DNA of 64,000 nt from Amaranthus tricolor (lineage: Eukaryota > Streptophyta > Magnoliopsida > Caryophyllales > Amaranthaceae), in the NCBI RefSeq assembly GCF_026212465.1, contig NC_080061.1:17726994-17790993 (forward strand), written 5' to 3'. Each line of letters begins with the position of its first letter. Position 1 is the first letter of the stretch. Under the pieces are notes generated by a model. It saw only the letters and a program-made list of their open reading frames with translations, did not search any database and had not been told where the DNA came from. Positions 46,441-58,556 of the stretch are shown one piece after another. The position numbers were made by a program, and so were the translations under genes.

Positions 46441-47160
46441 ACACAGAAGCCAAAATCCGCAACCATAGCACGGAAACACTGCGCAGCGGCCGATTCTTCT
46501 GAGATAATAAGGTTCATAGATACTCTACCAATTCTAAAATATGTAATTCCTCCTCCTTCTGCTACAATAATAACACAAGCACCATAAAAGTATAAAATCC
46601 AAACTCAACGATGCTCATGGAACACACATATTACTTAATGTCTAATCTCTTGATGAGTAAGTTCTCCATTTCGTTCACACGATCCTACCTCATGTTTTTT
46701 TTTGTTTCTTCACCACGGTGTACTTCGTATAGTCAGATATGTTTCCCATCACTTCCTTTATTTTCACAAATATGTTAATTCTAACACTATTAGAAAGGCC
46801 CTGATGTAAAGCAGCGTTGTTATTTTCAAAAAGGGCAATGACATAACCTGTTTAGTGGAAGACACCTCTGGATCACTAAGGTAATGAGAACCCCATGTAG
46901 TCTCAGTCATAGTGACCTCCACATCCTCTTCACGAAACCTATTAGCTTTACCTGATCCTAACTGAAACTAAGGTGTACGCAGTTGCACAATTTTAGTGTT
47001 ATGCTTAGATGCTGAGATAGGTGCTGTTAAAATGTGAACATCTATATTCACCAAAACCATTTCTAAATCTGATCCCTGCGCTTCCAAAAAATCCTCCACA
47101 ACATACATATTCTCATTTGAGCAATAAACTAAATGATGAATATCCAAGCAACCTTATGAA
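46440..47160 (-). pseudogene. Degenerate minus-strand coding remnant, family unknown
   Basis: Minus-strand translation has protein-like stretches. 47,155-46,860 gives NMYVVEDFLEAQGSDLEMVL, VNIDVHILTAPISASKHNTK, then after one stop GKANRFREEDVEVTMTETTW. 46,560-46,440 gives VAEGGGITYFRIGRVSMNLI then SEESAAAQCFRAMVADFGF. Composition differs from the chance frames around it, with few stops, so I take these as exons of an old gene. I do not recognise the family and find no start or splice model that joins them. The nearby Ulp1 fragment is on the other strand. Confidence 0.35.
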
Positions 47161-49424
47161 GTAGTGAGGTTTCATTAAGAAACGCACTTTATTACCAATT
47201 AATATTTCAAGGGTAATTTCAACATATGGCGTTCACACAAAAATAATAAGATTCTTTCATCAACGTGTTCCATCATGCTTTCCTAAGATATGGTTTTCAT
47301 AACAAAACACACATATACGTTCCAGAATGAGGTAAACAAGAATAAAAGTCCTCAAAGTATCACAAGTTTAGAACAAGATATATAGAGCAGAGTCCATTTG
47401 AGATTTCGGAATTTCGAATGAGGGAAAAATTATTTCTCAGAGATATCATTCAATCGGTTTAGCACATGAAACTTTTTGCGTTGACAACTGCCATATTTTA
47501 GTTCCACTTCCACGTTGTCTCGCAGGAAAAAAATGACATAAAGAACACGAAACATAGTAAAACAAAAAAAAAAAAAAACTTCAGACGACCTCATCCATAG
47601 AAAATCTGATCATCTTGAAAGCCATAAAACTTACAAGCATTAGATTCATTTCTACTTTAAATCATGACAAAGTAAACGGCAAAGAGGTACGACTACTGCA
47701 CATTATACTACTCTCCATGGAATGCTCCACCACAAACTACCAACAATGAAACAAAATAAAGTACTGAGTACAACATTTAAGCAAAACCACAAGCAATGCA
47801 AATTACATATTGTAATCCAAAAAGAACCAAATTTTATTAAGCCGATTGCAATAAGCATAACAGTATAAGCCATAATAGGTCAATAATAATTTCAAAAGAG
47901 TGTATTCATTATACATTTCACAGTACACAGCCTAATACAAAAAAATAATTCTTATAAGATAACAAAATATTGGATACATTCAGTTTTCCTATGCATTGTA
48001 TTGCCAGGGACACTCAAAAGATACAGGAACCATTAAATATGCTGCTAAGGTTGATACGCATAAATAATCTTCAAGAGTATATTTTTGGTCGGCAATTACT
48101 ATGTTTCAGCCAATACTGGACCTATAACAATACTACTTTTCTTCTACAATTCATTGCCATTTTAAAAATTCTAAAAATCAGTACATAGTCAAGTATTTCC
48201 CCAAATGCTGTAGTGCATTTCCCTAAATAAAACTTGTGAACCTTTACAAGGCTACTCAGTATTTCTCTGTTGGATTTCCAACATGATGTTGAACTAATTA
48301 ATTCAAAGTTCACCCATCACTTTTGTGGAAATGCTTATTGCTATAAAAGCTTTGATGCAGCGATTGATGAACGTTGCAACATATATCCGACAGAATTTTT
48401 AAACACATTTGCCCCTTTAGTCATTTTCTTACCATCATATGTTGTAATGCATTTCCCCAAATATGCCTTAAGAATACTCAGTATTTCTCTCCTAAAAGTA
48501 AATTCTGCATCATTTAACACCTGTAGCCAAAAGGATCAAAGCATGATCATTGATAGCAAGAACGAACAAAGAAGATAAATTTACTAAACTTGAGCTACTA
48601 TAACATTATCAACATAACCAAACAAAACCAAAACATATCCAACAAAATGCATGAAAGAAATGCAAACAAAAGCACAGTGGAAACATGATCAAACAAAAAC
48701 ACAATACAAAGCATGATCAAATTTTAGAGCATACTAGTGAACTTAAAATCACAATAAAGCAGCTGATCTGAAACAAATGAAGACCACTGTATAAACCTTG
48801 CCTATTTCCAAGGCATGCAAGCATGAAAACGCCTGATATGGCTGCCTTAAAAAAGAGAATGAGTGATTGTATTAAATATAACTAAAAAGAATTAGAATCA
48901 ACAAGAATAAGAACCAAAATTCTGATTTTGCTATAATTGATTTAGTGCATTATATCAGCCACCTACATGCAAAAACACAATACAAAAAAGCACACAATAA
49001 GCACTCCACGATATGTGTCTAAGCAAAAGCACTAACATATATACAAACAACAAGCACCCCACGACATGTGTCTAAGCAAAAGGCAAACGCACTAACATAC
49101 ATGGAAAAACACTAACATACATGCAAAAGCAACCTACATGCAATACACCACATAACCCCAAATGCACATGTGTAACCCCAAATGAAGATGACTAAGCAAA
49201 AGCATGCAATCCACCACATGTATGTAACACCAAAGATGAAATGGAAGATGACTAAGTAAAAAAACTATTCATTTCCAAAATGTGAATATTAAAGAAGCCT
49301 TAGACTCTTTTTATTTATAATGGATATAGTTTCATATAAAAAATATCAACTCGACGTTTTGTCATATCAAATAATACGTTTTTAAGTCAATCCCATAATG
49401 CTTTTGGACTATTGAAGATAAACA
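47160..49424. other. AT-rich DNA, no gene recognised
   Basis: A short A tract at 47,565, and a pair of related stretches at 48,195-48,275 and 48,430-48,510 (GCATTTCCC.AAAT...CTCAGTATTTCTCT). 48,600-49,260 is an A/C-rich plus strand with imperfect repeats. Open frames of 60-100 codons are present without motifs. Confidence 0.4.
48985..49260. repeat. Imperfect short repeats (ACGA.ATGTGTCTAAGCAAAAG)
   Basis: ACGATATGTGTCTAAGCAAA and ACGACATGTGTCTAAGCAAA recur 55 bp apart, with further CACTAACATACATG and GACTAAGCAAAAG echoes over ~270 bp. A loose minisatellite-like region. Confidence 0.55.
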
Positions 49425-49925
49425 ATTTCAAACCCCAATAATGTTTATAAAGCTGATTTTAAAAGTATGTGCTAATCAATAACAATTGTATTTCCAATTA
49501 AAAAAATTAAAATAAATTGATCTGACGCAACCGATAAAATAAGTGGTAATCATTTTATTCGTAAGTAAATAAGCCTACATCAATTGAAAATCAACTATAT
49601 ATCAACATAATTCTATATTCACTTGATCGATAGCGCTGTGTAATTGATTCCTATTCTAAAAATAAAGCCCGAATTATATTTCCTCCCCAAAAAACCGATC
49701 TAGTATAAACCGATGATAATTCGAACCCGATTGATACTTGAATCAAATTTCAACTGGTAACGAACAGATGTGAACCTGATAACGCAAATAACCATTGTTA
49801 ATTTGATTCGTAATTAACCGTTCTGACCCGAGTATAACCCGTCACGACATTCAATGATTTAAAATCAGATCGAACCAATTGAAACCCTTTTAAAATCGAT
49901 CTAATAACCTGAATGAACATCTCTA
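49425..49925. mobile_element. CCGA-rich hAT-like repeat, 3' part
   Basis: 49,432-49,646 parallels 14,315-14,537, then continues beyond the point where that copy is cut. 49,660-49,925 has CCGAT/CCGAACC motifs parallel to 10,480-10,770. It ends GAATGAACATCTCTA, a hAT-type terminus, followed by ATTATATA, which differs by one base from ATTATACA before 13,548. Confidence 0.5.
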
Positions 49926-50019
49926 ATTATATATGTTGCTGTTGTTTCTCGGCTAACATGCAGGATTGAATGAATGGTCGTCACGTGGAATAGTCGGATA
50001 AGTCATCAAATTTCTTAAG

Positions 50020-51190
50020 TGAATGGTTTACAAGGCCACTAAATGTGAACTAAAATGTTACAAAATCTAATATACTTTTCTCCGAATCTTTAAAATTTTA
50101 CTAATGCAAATGCATAAATTCTACCACTAATTATGTTTTTTCTCCGTTTCATTTTAAATTGATAGAATAATATATTGTGATCTCGTGTATCTTTATATTT
50201 TGTAAATGTTTTGTAATTAGAATGTTTCCTAAAACTAGGGATTTCACCTTGTATTTATTACCATTCATATAATGAGAAATTATAAAGGGATTAATTCTAA
50301 TATAAATGTCTTATTTGCTTTTTGCATATTTTTCAATACATTAATTCAATATTTATTAGGGATAAATGTGTATAATTAAAATTATAAAAGTAGATATTAA
50401 TAAACCTTATGTTGAGACAAATCAAACAAGATCTTATTTGATTATGTTTTAATGCATGAATTAAGAATAAAATACAAATTAAAAGTGATGAATGAATAGT
50501 GACCCAAAAGCAAATGGGATATTTGAAAAGAGACAAAGGAATTATAATAAATAAAATATAAAATATGATTATTATTTAGGGTCGCATTTTTTTTAATTAT
50601 TAATTAAGAATTAGGCACTAACTATGAATAATAAAAAAAATGAAGTCAATGATTTAGATACTGTCATGTGTATTGTACATGTTAATCTTGTTTCTCGGCT
50701 AACAGCTTCTCTACACCTTGTTTCTCGTCCAACGACGCACAGTTTATTTATTTACAATTAAGTAATTGGTAAGTTAACATGGCATCATATTAATTAATGG
50801 TAAATATTAGAGAATGCATGTGCATTATTATTGGTAGAGATAAAGACAGCCCAGATATTGTCGGGTGTAGGCTGTTACTCCTTGTTTGAGAGCGAACGAT
50901 ACTCGATTAATATTCAGATGCGTATTACAAACTGCATTCGTCTCTATAAACAACAGTTTGGCTGTTCATTGTTATTTGGAAGGAAGTATTTAACAACATT
51001 CAATTTTAACTTGTAATTTAGAACCCAGAAATTAAAAATATATGAATATATTTCCTTCATCAAAAAATTTTAGTTAGATTTTGGATTTGGAAAGCTGTTC
51101 ATTAACCCATCTTAAATCTTATATTGTATTCATAATTTATAAGTTTAAATATGGTCGAGTGAGATCTTATTTAATTCGTCTTAATGTGTT
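50020..51190 (+). repeat. Local duplication block Z, copy 3
   Basis: CACTAAATGTGAACTAAAAT (50,037), CATGTGTATTGTACATG (50,663), TTTACAATTAAGTAATTGG (50,750), GGCATCATATTAATTA (50,780) and 50,920-51,180 match blocks at 11,655-12,130 and 2940-3960 in order. This is the longest copy. Between about 50,139 and 50,525 it includes a CTCCGTTTCATTTTAAATTG start and AATCAAACAAGATCTTATTT, which look like Stowaway-type MITE remains. Confidence 0.55.
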
Positions 51191-51489
51191 TTTATTTATT
51201 TTCTTTGGAAGAAAAAGAAAATGTCCATTGCACCAAAAACCAAAGACAAATACAAACATAAAGGAGTAGAGTACCAACTGAAGAATTTAAGATTGTGGAA
51301 TTTAAGTTATGAATACTGTTTGTATTGATTATTACTGAGCATAATAGCCTTAGTTTATGCAGAGGGATTAACCTGCTAACTATGGAAACAAAATAAAAGA
51401 GAATAATTGTCTTAATACAATACACTAATTAAGGTAACTAAATCTATAACTATTATTATTAAAACAAAACACTATTTAAAATTGCTTAC

Positions 51490-51805
51490 GTATCACAAAC
51501 TCATCAAAAATTTTCCCTCCATTACTCAGTAATGATGTCATTGCTATTATGACTACTATCTATATCTTTGACTTTATTACTTTATGAATATGATTATAAT
51601 ATTATCCATATTGGTAAATTTTACTTTTTATGTCACACCATTTAATGAACTAAATATATATATATTTTTTTCGATTATTTATAAAATCTTTTTAATTCTT
51701 TTTATTAAATGTGTATTGTTTAGTGCATTGGATATTTGGAGATGGTTAAAAAACATAATATACTTTTATTAGGATTTTTTTATTTATACAACTGGTTACT
51801 TAAAT
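51490..51805 (+). repeat. Local duplication block Y, copy 2
   Basis: Parallel to 10,780-11,105, ending TGGTTACTTAAATG exactly where GC-rich hAT sequence starts. Here block Y lies after Z, whereas at 10.8-12.1 kb it lies before Z. Confidence 0.6.
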
Positions 51806-52400
51806 GAAAAAAACCGCCAGAATCAAACCAAAGAACCGTTCACCCCGGTCCGAATCGGTTCACCCGAAATCGGGAATCGGACCGGAACGGTTCACCCGGC
51901 CCAAAGGTTCCTTGGAACCGGAACCGTGCGGTTCACCCGGACCAGCGGTTCTTTGGAACCGATCAAAAGTAGCCGTTACTAGCCGTTAAACTAGCCGTTG
52001 GGATTTTTCTATATATACTCCACACTTTCAATCTTTTCATTTACAATTCATCTCTTTTCTTACTCTTTCTACGTAATTACGCAATTATTCTTAATTACAT
52101 AATTAATCTTTTAGTTATTGCTTAATTACATAATTAGTCTTTTAATTAATTTATTTATTTCTTAATTATATTATTATTTCAATATTATCATGTCTTCTTT
52201 TTTGAAAAAAGCCTCTAAAAAAGTTACTAAAGTGGCAAAATCATTGGGAGGTTCTAGCAGCTCCAAAAGAAAGGCCACTTCAACTCCGTCGGTATCAACA
52301 ACACCTTCAGTTAGTAATTATAATTATGAACCAAATCATCCAGAAGGGTACGACCAAGAATTACACGATTATGCAGAAGAAGTGGAAAGAGAAATACAAA

Positions 52401-52450
52401 TTGAAGAAGAAGAAGAAGAAGAAGAAGAAGAAGAAGAAGAAGAAGAAGAA
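52401..52450. repeat. (GAA)n microsatellite coding for poly-Glu
   Basis: About 16 GAA units in hAT exon 1; read on the minus strand it gives a false poly-Ser frame. Confidence 0.95.
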
Positions 52451-52525
52451 AAAGAAAAAGAGGAACCAACGACCCCTATTGGGATACTTAGATCTCGACA
52501 ATCATCAACGAGATCATATGAAGTA

Positions 52526-52565
52526 CAACAACAACAACAACAACAGGAACAACAACAACAACAAA
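52526..52565. repeat. (CAA)n microsatellite coding for poly-Gln
   Basis: CAACAACAA run with one GAA/CAG interruption in hAT exon 1. Confidence 0.95.
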
Positions 52566-54127
52566 GACAAGCTCGTGGTAAACAAGTCAATTTTCAAAGT
52601 ATCAGTTAGTTTTATAATTTTATTCTTCAAATTGATTAAATTTTAAATTATTATTTATTTATATATTATGATATTTGAGTATTTCTTTATATTTAAATTT
52701 AGATGAAGATGAACCAGTAAGACAACCTTTTCCGGCAATGCCACCTCCTAGTGATAAAGCTATTTCACATGTGTGGTCGTATTTTAAAAAACAACCAACC
52801 GACAATCCGGATGTTTTCTCATGCACTTGTCAAATTTGTGAAAGTCAAGGGGTAAAGCCCTTAGTTTCATACAATTTCAGTAGAGGCAAATACTTTTTAA
52901 GTTTTTATACATGATATTTATATTTTTTATAAATCAAGAATGTATTAAAAATTCATTTATTGTGTTTTGTGAATACGTGTTAGGTGGTGGTACGGGATCT
53001 TGCAACAAACATTTGGCAAAGAAGCATGGAAAAACAAAAGAAACTCATGCAGCAAGCAGCAGCGGGACCACAAGTGGAAGCCTACAGTGGATAGTGGACA
53101 TCCCCGGCGGAGGTATGCCTTTTAAATATAATCGTAATGAAAAGATTGATGAATTTTCTAAATATGTAATTTGTGATGAGTTGCCATTTAACCATGGTAA
53201 AGTAAGGCATACGAGTATTGCACTAGAAAAACTTTGCAACCACAATATAGAGTAATCCTTAGGAACACTCTTAAACGACGCACAATAAAATTATATGAAT
53301 CAAAGCGCTATGAATTAGTAGAAATGTTTAAATCTTTTAATGGTAGGGTTAGCATAACAACTGATATTTGGTTCGCTCCCCCACATTTAGAACATTATAT
53401 GTGTGTAACAGCACATTGGATAGATCATAATTGGTTTATTCAAAAAAGAATAATTGCTTTTGAGTTAATGCTCGAAAGACATAGGGTTGATAACATAAAA
53501 TATAGATTAATAGAGATATGTAACGAATGGAGCTTATTAGATAAGATATTTTGTTGTTCTACCGATAATGCAACCGCCAACATTAAATACATCGAACTTT
53601 TGTATAACGAACCTGCTTTTAGTTTTATCCTTGGTGGTAGATTATTAGAAATAAAAGGTAGGACAAAGAACTACGTGGGCTTTGATTCCTTCGGGATACG
53701 TAGGCAGCTTAGTATTCCTTGGGGATACTAGGTTCAAGTCCATTTTCTCCCTCTTTTTTTATTATTCATCTTTATCGTTTCTTATTAATTTATTTTTTTC
53801 CTTCTTTTAGTAAATATTTTAATAACGATGACAAATAATGAATTTCACTAATAATCAAGTAATCATCAAAAGTACGTCCACATTATTATAGTATTTTTAT
53901 ATAATATTTAAAGGAAAAATAAGAATGGAACCGATGGTCCGAACCGCCCGACCCGAGAGTTGGAATCGCTGGAACCGCCTCATAAACCGCCAAGGAACCA
54001 TTTGGAATCGCCCTGAACGTGAAACGTTCGAATCAGGTTCCAGATGGAACCGGAACCGAAAAGGAACAGGCCCAACTCGGACCGTGGCCATCACTACTAG
54101 TATACTATAAAATAAAAAATATATACT

Positions 54128-56045
54128 TTTCAACACTCCCCCTGAAGTTAGGTCGTCGGGTCACCGATACCTAACTTGCACAAAGCACCTTCAAAAGCGT
54201 CAGCTGTGACTGCCTTCATGAGAATATCAGCTAGTTGATCTTTGGATCGTACTGGTGGAAGACTGATAATTTACTTCTCAAGTTTCTCCTTAATAAAATG
54301 TCTGTCTATCTCCACATGCTTTGTTCGATCAAGTTGAATTGGCTTCTCTAAGATGTTAATGGCTGCTTGATTATCACAGAATAACTTACACGCTTCTTTT
54401 GGTGGGAAGTTCAATTAACACAAGAGTTTCTTAAGCCATAGAATCTCTATTATTCCTTTGGCTATTCCTCAAAATTCTGCCTCGGCACTTGATAAAGCTA
54501 CTACCTTCTTCTTCTTACTTCGCCAAGTGACTAGGTTCCCTCCTACCATGGTAAAGTACCATGAGGTAGACTTTCTACTATCCCGATCCCCTGCTTGGTT
54601 TGCATCTGTGTAAGCCATGAGATTAAGATTATCTTTTGTTCTTAAAGAAAACCCCTCTGCTACTAGTGCCCTTCAAAAATCTAAGAATCCTCATTATTGC
54701 ATCCATGTGTGGTACTTGTGGGAGGTGCATGAATCTACTAACTACACCCCACCATATGAAATATCGGTATCAGATAGGTAGATGAGTTTTCCCACCAACG
54801 TCTTATACTGTTCTTGATCGGCTAATTCTGCATCTTGTGCTGTCTGAAGCCTATGGTTGGCTGTAATTGGTGTTTTAAGTGGCTTACAATCAAGCATCCA
54901 GTTTCTGCTAGGAGATCAAGTATGTACTTCTGATTCATGAAGATTCCTCGTCTGGACCTTAAAACTTCAATCCCAGAAAAAATATTTCAGGTTTCCTAGG
55001 TCTTTCATTTCGAACTCTATGAACAACTTCTTCTCCAAGTCACTAATCACTTCTTTATTATTTCCAATGATGACCATATCGTCATCATAGATTATCAAAC
55101 ATGTAATCCTCCCTTTTTCTTTCTTCAAGAACAAAGTATAATCAGAGTTATTTTGCTCATAACCATATTTCTTCATTATTGTAGTAAACCTATCAAACCA
55201 TACTCGTGGAGATTATTTCAAGCCGTACAATGCTTTCTTAAGTCTACAACACTCTCTTGATCCATACTCATCTGAGAACCCTGGTTTGGCTTTCACATAG
55301 ACTTCTTCTTCAATTTCACCACGGAGGAAGGCATTTTTTACATCAAACTAGTATAACGGCCAATCTTTATTTGCAGCTACGGAGAACAAGACTCTGATTG
55401 TATCAATCTTGGCAACTTGGGAAAAAGTTTCTGAGTAGTCTACCCCGTATGTCTGAGTATACCCTTTAGCTACAAGTCGGGTTTTGTATCTCTCAATGGT
55501 CCTATCGACATGATATTTGATCGAGAATACCCATTTACAACCTACTGTTTTCTTCCCTTTGGGTAACATGCATTTCTCCCATGTGTTGTTCCTTTTGAGG
55601 GTTGTTATCTCATCTTCCATAGCCTTCTTCCATTTTGGATTCTGGAGTGCGTCTTCAGTGTTTCGGGGTATAGAAATCGAATATAGGGCGGTATTAAAAG
55701 TAATAGCAGTCTGGGATAGGTTATCAACATTACCCTGATTGATGGGGTATCGAGACCGCTGTGCTTCAAACTCAAGGTTATATCTCCTTGGTGCAATACT
55801 CCTTGTACTCCTTGGTGGTAATTCATATCTGCGAGGTGACTCAACAATAGGAACATCATTAGCTATATCAATCAAAGGTTCAGGAATTACCTCTTATTCG
55901 GATTGTTCCCCTGATGCTTCAGACAAGACAGGATTAGTTTGAGGAGGAGGATGTACTATACCTGCAAAGGCAAAAACTATGGGATTACCTTTTTACTCTA
56001 TAGGGTCATGATCAATTACATGATTTTGATTGATAGCAGTAAGAT
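54128..56045 (-). pseudogene. Ty1/copia fragment 1: RT-RNase H, minus strand
   Basis: Reading from 55,875 down: NPKWKKAMEDEITTLKRNNT, CKWVFSIKYHVDRTIERYKT and KGYTQTYGVDYSETFSQVAK, the start of copia RT. 55,340-55,190 gives FDVKNAFLRGEIEEEVYVKA and CCRLKKALYGLK; 55,176-54,967 gives NNSDYTLFLKKEKGRITCLI then YDDDMVIIG, where the usual YVDD is YDDD. 54,640-54,150 is RNase H (TDANQAGDRDSRKSTSWY, LSSAEAEF, CDNQAAINILEKPIQLDRTK). A polypurine tract (CTTCAGGGGGAGTGT on the minus strand) lies at 54,128-54,142. Several stops. Integrase and gag are absent; upstream at 55,875-56,045 only the linker remains. Confidence 0.88.
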
Positions 56046-56094
56046 ATGTTATAGATTCTAGCCTTTGGTTATTCCTTATTCCTCAACTACCTGC

Positions 56095-56938
56095 AAATCA
56101 TCTCATAAAAAGACTAAGTGAAATTGCCTTCTTGTATGGTGACCTAGAAGATGAAATCTACATTAGATAATCCAAAGGGTTTATCATGAAAGGAAAAGAA
56201 TAAAAGGTGTGCAACCTAGTGAAGTCTCTTTATGGACAAAAGAAACCACCAAAGCAATGGCATCAAAAAATTGATGAAATTGTCTTGTCATATAGATTTG
56301 AGCTTAATCAATTGGATAAGTGTGTATATAACAAGTTTGATAACATAGGCCATAATGTTATCATTTGTCTATATGTGGATGACATGCTTATCTTCAGTAC
56401 GAGCTTGTTGCAAGTAAAGAAGGTAAAGGATTATCCATCTTCGATCTTCAAATTGAAAGATATGGGGGAGGCAAATGTCCTTTTACGCATAAAAATTATA
56501 AGATATAACGATCAAATAATCTTGAGCCAATCTCACTATGTTGAGAAAATACTTGAGCGTTTTGATATGCTTGAGTTTTGCCCAGGTTCTACTCCAATGG
56601 ATGGAAGTGTGAAGTTGTTACCTTATGAGCGCAGTCCAATTTCTCAGCTTTCCGACTCAAAGATGATCGGATCTTTAATGTATACAATGACCTTGACAAG
56701 GCCTAATATATCTTATGCGGTTCAAAAGTTTTGTAGGTGTACAAACAATCCGATACCTATGCAGTGGATAGTTATACGGAGAGTACTTAAGTTCTTAAAA
56801 GGAATAATGAGTCATGGACTATGTTATACATATAGTGGGGAACCTCCGATACTCAAAAGGGTACTCAGATGCAAGTTGAATCACTACCAAAGAAGATTCA
56901 TCTATAACTAATGGTTGGGTATTCATGTTTGGGGAAGT
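56095..56938 (+). pseudogene. Ty1/copia fragment 2, part 1: RT, plus strand
   Basis: AFLYGDLEDEIYIR at 56,128, then 56,207-56,911 open: NLVKSLYGQKKPPKQWHQKI, CLYVDDMLIFSTSLLQVKKV (intact YVDD), SQSHYVEKILERFDMLEFCP and SLMYTMTLTRPNISYAVQKF. It comes from a different copia family from fragment 1. The frame shifts near 56,860 into RNase H and reaches WVFMFGE-like text at 56,925, where the Athila-type LTR cuts it. It faces fragment 1 head to head across about 50 bp. Confidence 0.87.
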
Positions 56939-58556
56939 GATAACAGGCTTTCGTAGTCGTTGTTACTAGAACCTTATCAAACACTATTTATAAACACCCA
57001 AAACATTACACAAGTATAGTAAGAGTAGGGGATCGAACCACAAAGACAAGGGATGTTAGACCTGAACTCTCAACGTAGGAAGTTTTACATAGAAGATTAG
57101 GTGTTTGAGCTAAACTAAGGACAAGAACAATAAAAAACAAACAAAAACGATATAAAGAAATGAAGACAAACGGGGATAGATTAGGTCCACCATAGGAAGG
57201 TTTGTTTTGACAAAGATGAACTACGTTAAGGGAGATCAAACAATGGCCAATCATGACTCTCAAGATAACGGTAGGAAGTTGGTGATCCCACGTACCACAC
57301 AAACGGCCTCTAATCGCCCAATTTCTCCCTAGGAGTGGCAGGACGAGATTCATATCGATTGTCAATAAACAAGCATCATTAACCTCACCCTAATCCTATA
57401 TATTGAATACCAAGACCATTCCTAGGGCTTTAATAATCAAACCCCTAAATCTACTCACCCATATTCAAACTAATTAGGGCAAAAGCAATAGATAATAGCA
57501 TGAAGAACTTGAGTGAAATCAACAAGAAAGCAATAAATAATCAAATAAGAACAATGAAAACAATGGAAGTACAGAAAGTAATAACAAAGCAAGAAATGAA
57601 CTTAAAAGCAATAAAGAAGTATAAATTACATCAAATGAAATGTTTGAAATAAAAGCTTGAATCTAATACAAAATTTAAAATGAAAGGACTTAAATGTAAA
57701 GGAAAGAAATAAAGGAAAGCATTAAAGAAAGCTTAAACTAATTTAAGGTAGGCACAATAAACACTCACAATAGGCATAAGTGGAATATATAGAAAATGGG
57801 GTTTATAGATTCTAAAAACAAAGGGGTTAAACTACCCAAAAGTGCCCTAGAGATTAGCTTAAAGAGAAAATAATTTTCACAAAAACAAACCCTTATTCAA
57901 CCAAGCCATGTTAGATTTGGTCGAATCTCGACGAAGGAAGAAAACCAAGAGCTGCATAACAGTTGGCTTCACTTGAAGCCAGAAGCAATTCGCCCAAATC
58001 TGGGCCATCTTCCAAATTGAATAACATTCAACCAAAACAAAGAATGTACAACATCTAGGTTCGCCCGAAGTTGGGGATGGATTCAAATCACTTCTCCCAA
58101 AGCTAGGTGTTCACACAAGCTTGTGAGCAGTTGTAACTAATATTAATCGAACCTTTAGGAGCTTCGATTGAAGTTGTTAAATTCGATTGAACTTATGTAG
58201 ATTTAAGCAAAGCTTATCACATTCTACTATTTCCAGCTGCATTAGGGTATTGCAAAGCTTTCCACCCCTACCACTCGACTGAACCAACTCCTTTTTGAGC
58301 CTCCTTGCATCATTAACTCATTAAGGGCGCTACCAAACTTAGCGGTGCCGTGCCTTCGAGAATGTTTTGAAATGCATGCTAAAGTCTCAAACATATGGAA
58401 TTTGACCTTGATGCCATCAAAACACCTTAAGTAACCACAAAACAAGTTAAAGAAAAGAACAGGGTAAACTCACGCGTAATATGAAAAAAACAATTGAAAA
58501 ATGCGAGACTTGACACTAAAAGAGAGTCGTAAACGTGCCCATAAATGAGCACATCA
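56939..58556 (-). mobile_element. Athila-type solo LTR, 1618 bp, inside copia fragment 2
   Basis: On the minus strand it begins TGATGTGCTCATTTATGGGC and ends GCCTGTTATCA, as the LTRs at 35,273 and 58,971 do. The copia RNase H reading continues on the far side. Flanking 5-mers (GGAAG left, TGATA right) do not match well, yet removing 5 bp restores the copia frame (FGEG/VISW), so a duplication probably existed and decayed. Confidence 0.85.

Larger units (their letters stand above)
52190..53731 (+). pseudogene. hAT transposase (BED zinc finger), truncated
   Basis: ATG at 52,190 (MSSFLKKASKKVTKVAKSLG) follows a TATATATACTCC promoter-like stretch at 52,010. Exon 1 ends near 52,602 and carries poly-Glu and poly-Gln runs encoded by GAA and CAA microsatellites. 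Exon 2 (52,703-52,885) has MPPPSDKAISHVWSYFKKQP and CTCQIC, and exon 3 from 52,984 GGTGSCNKHLAKKHG, together a BED-type zinc finger with C..C...H....H; the second donor is GC-like (mutated). A frameshift near 53,230 precedes FNGRVSITTDIWFAPPHLEH and FCCSTDNATANIKYIELLYN, the hAT catalytic core. After FSFILGGRLLEI the sequence is unrelated; the rest of the core and the dimerisation domain are absent, so it is inactive. Confidence 0.85.
51806..54101 (+). mobile_element. Truncated hAT (Ac-like) element
   Basis: GC-rich subterminal regions rich in GGAACCG/CGGTTC flank a transposase gene: 51,806-51,985 on the left and 53,925-54,100 on the right. The right end reads CCGTGGCCATCACTA, a plausible hAT terminus (TAGTGATGGCCACGG on the other strand). 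The left end lacks the mirror of that terminus, so it is probably deleted or misplaced. The gene's 3' half is missing. No 8-bp duplication could be assigned. Confidence 0.75.

Noticed and set aside
52369..52590. Minus-strand poly-Ser/poly-Cys open frame
   Set aside because: Mirror of GAA and CAA microsatellites within hAT exon 1 on the plus strand.
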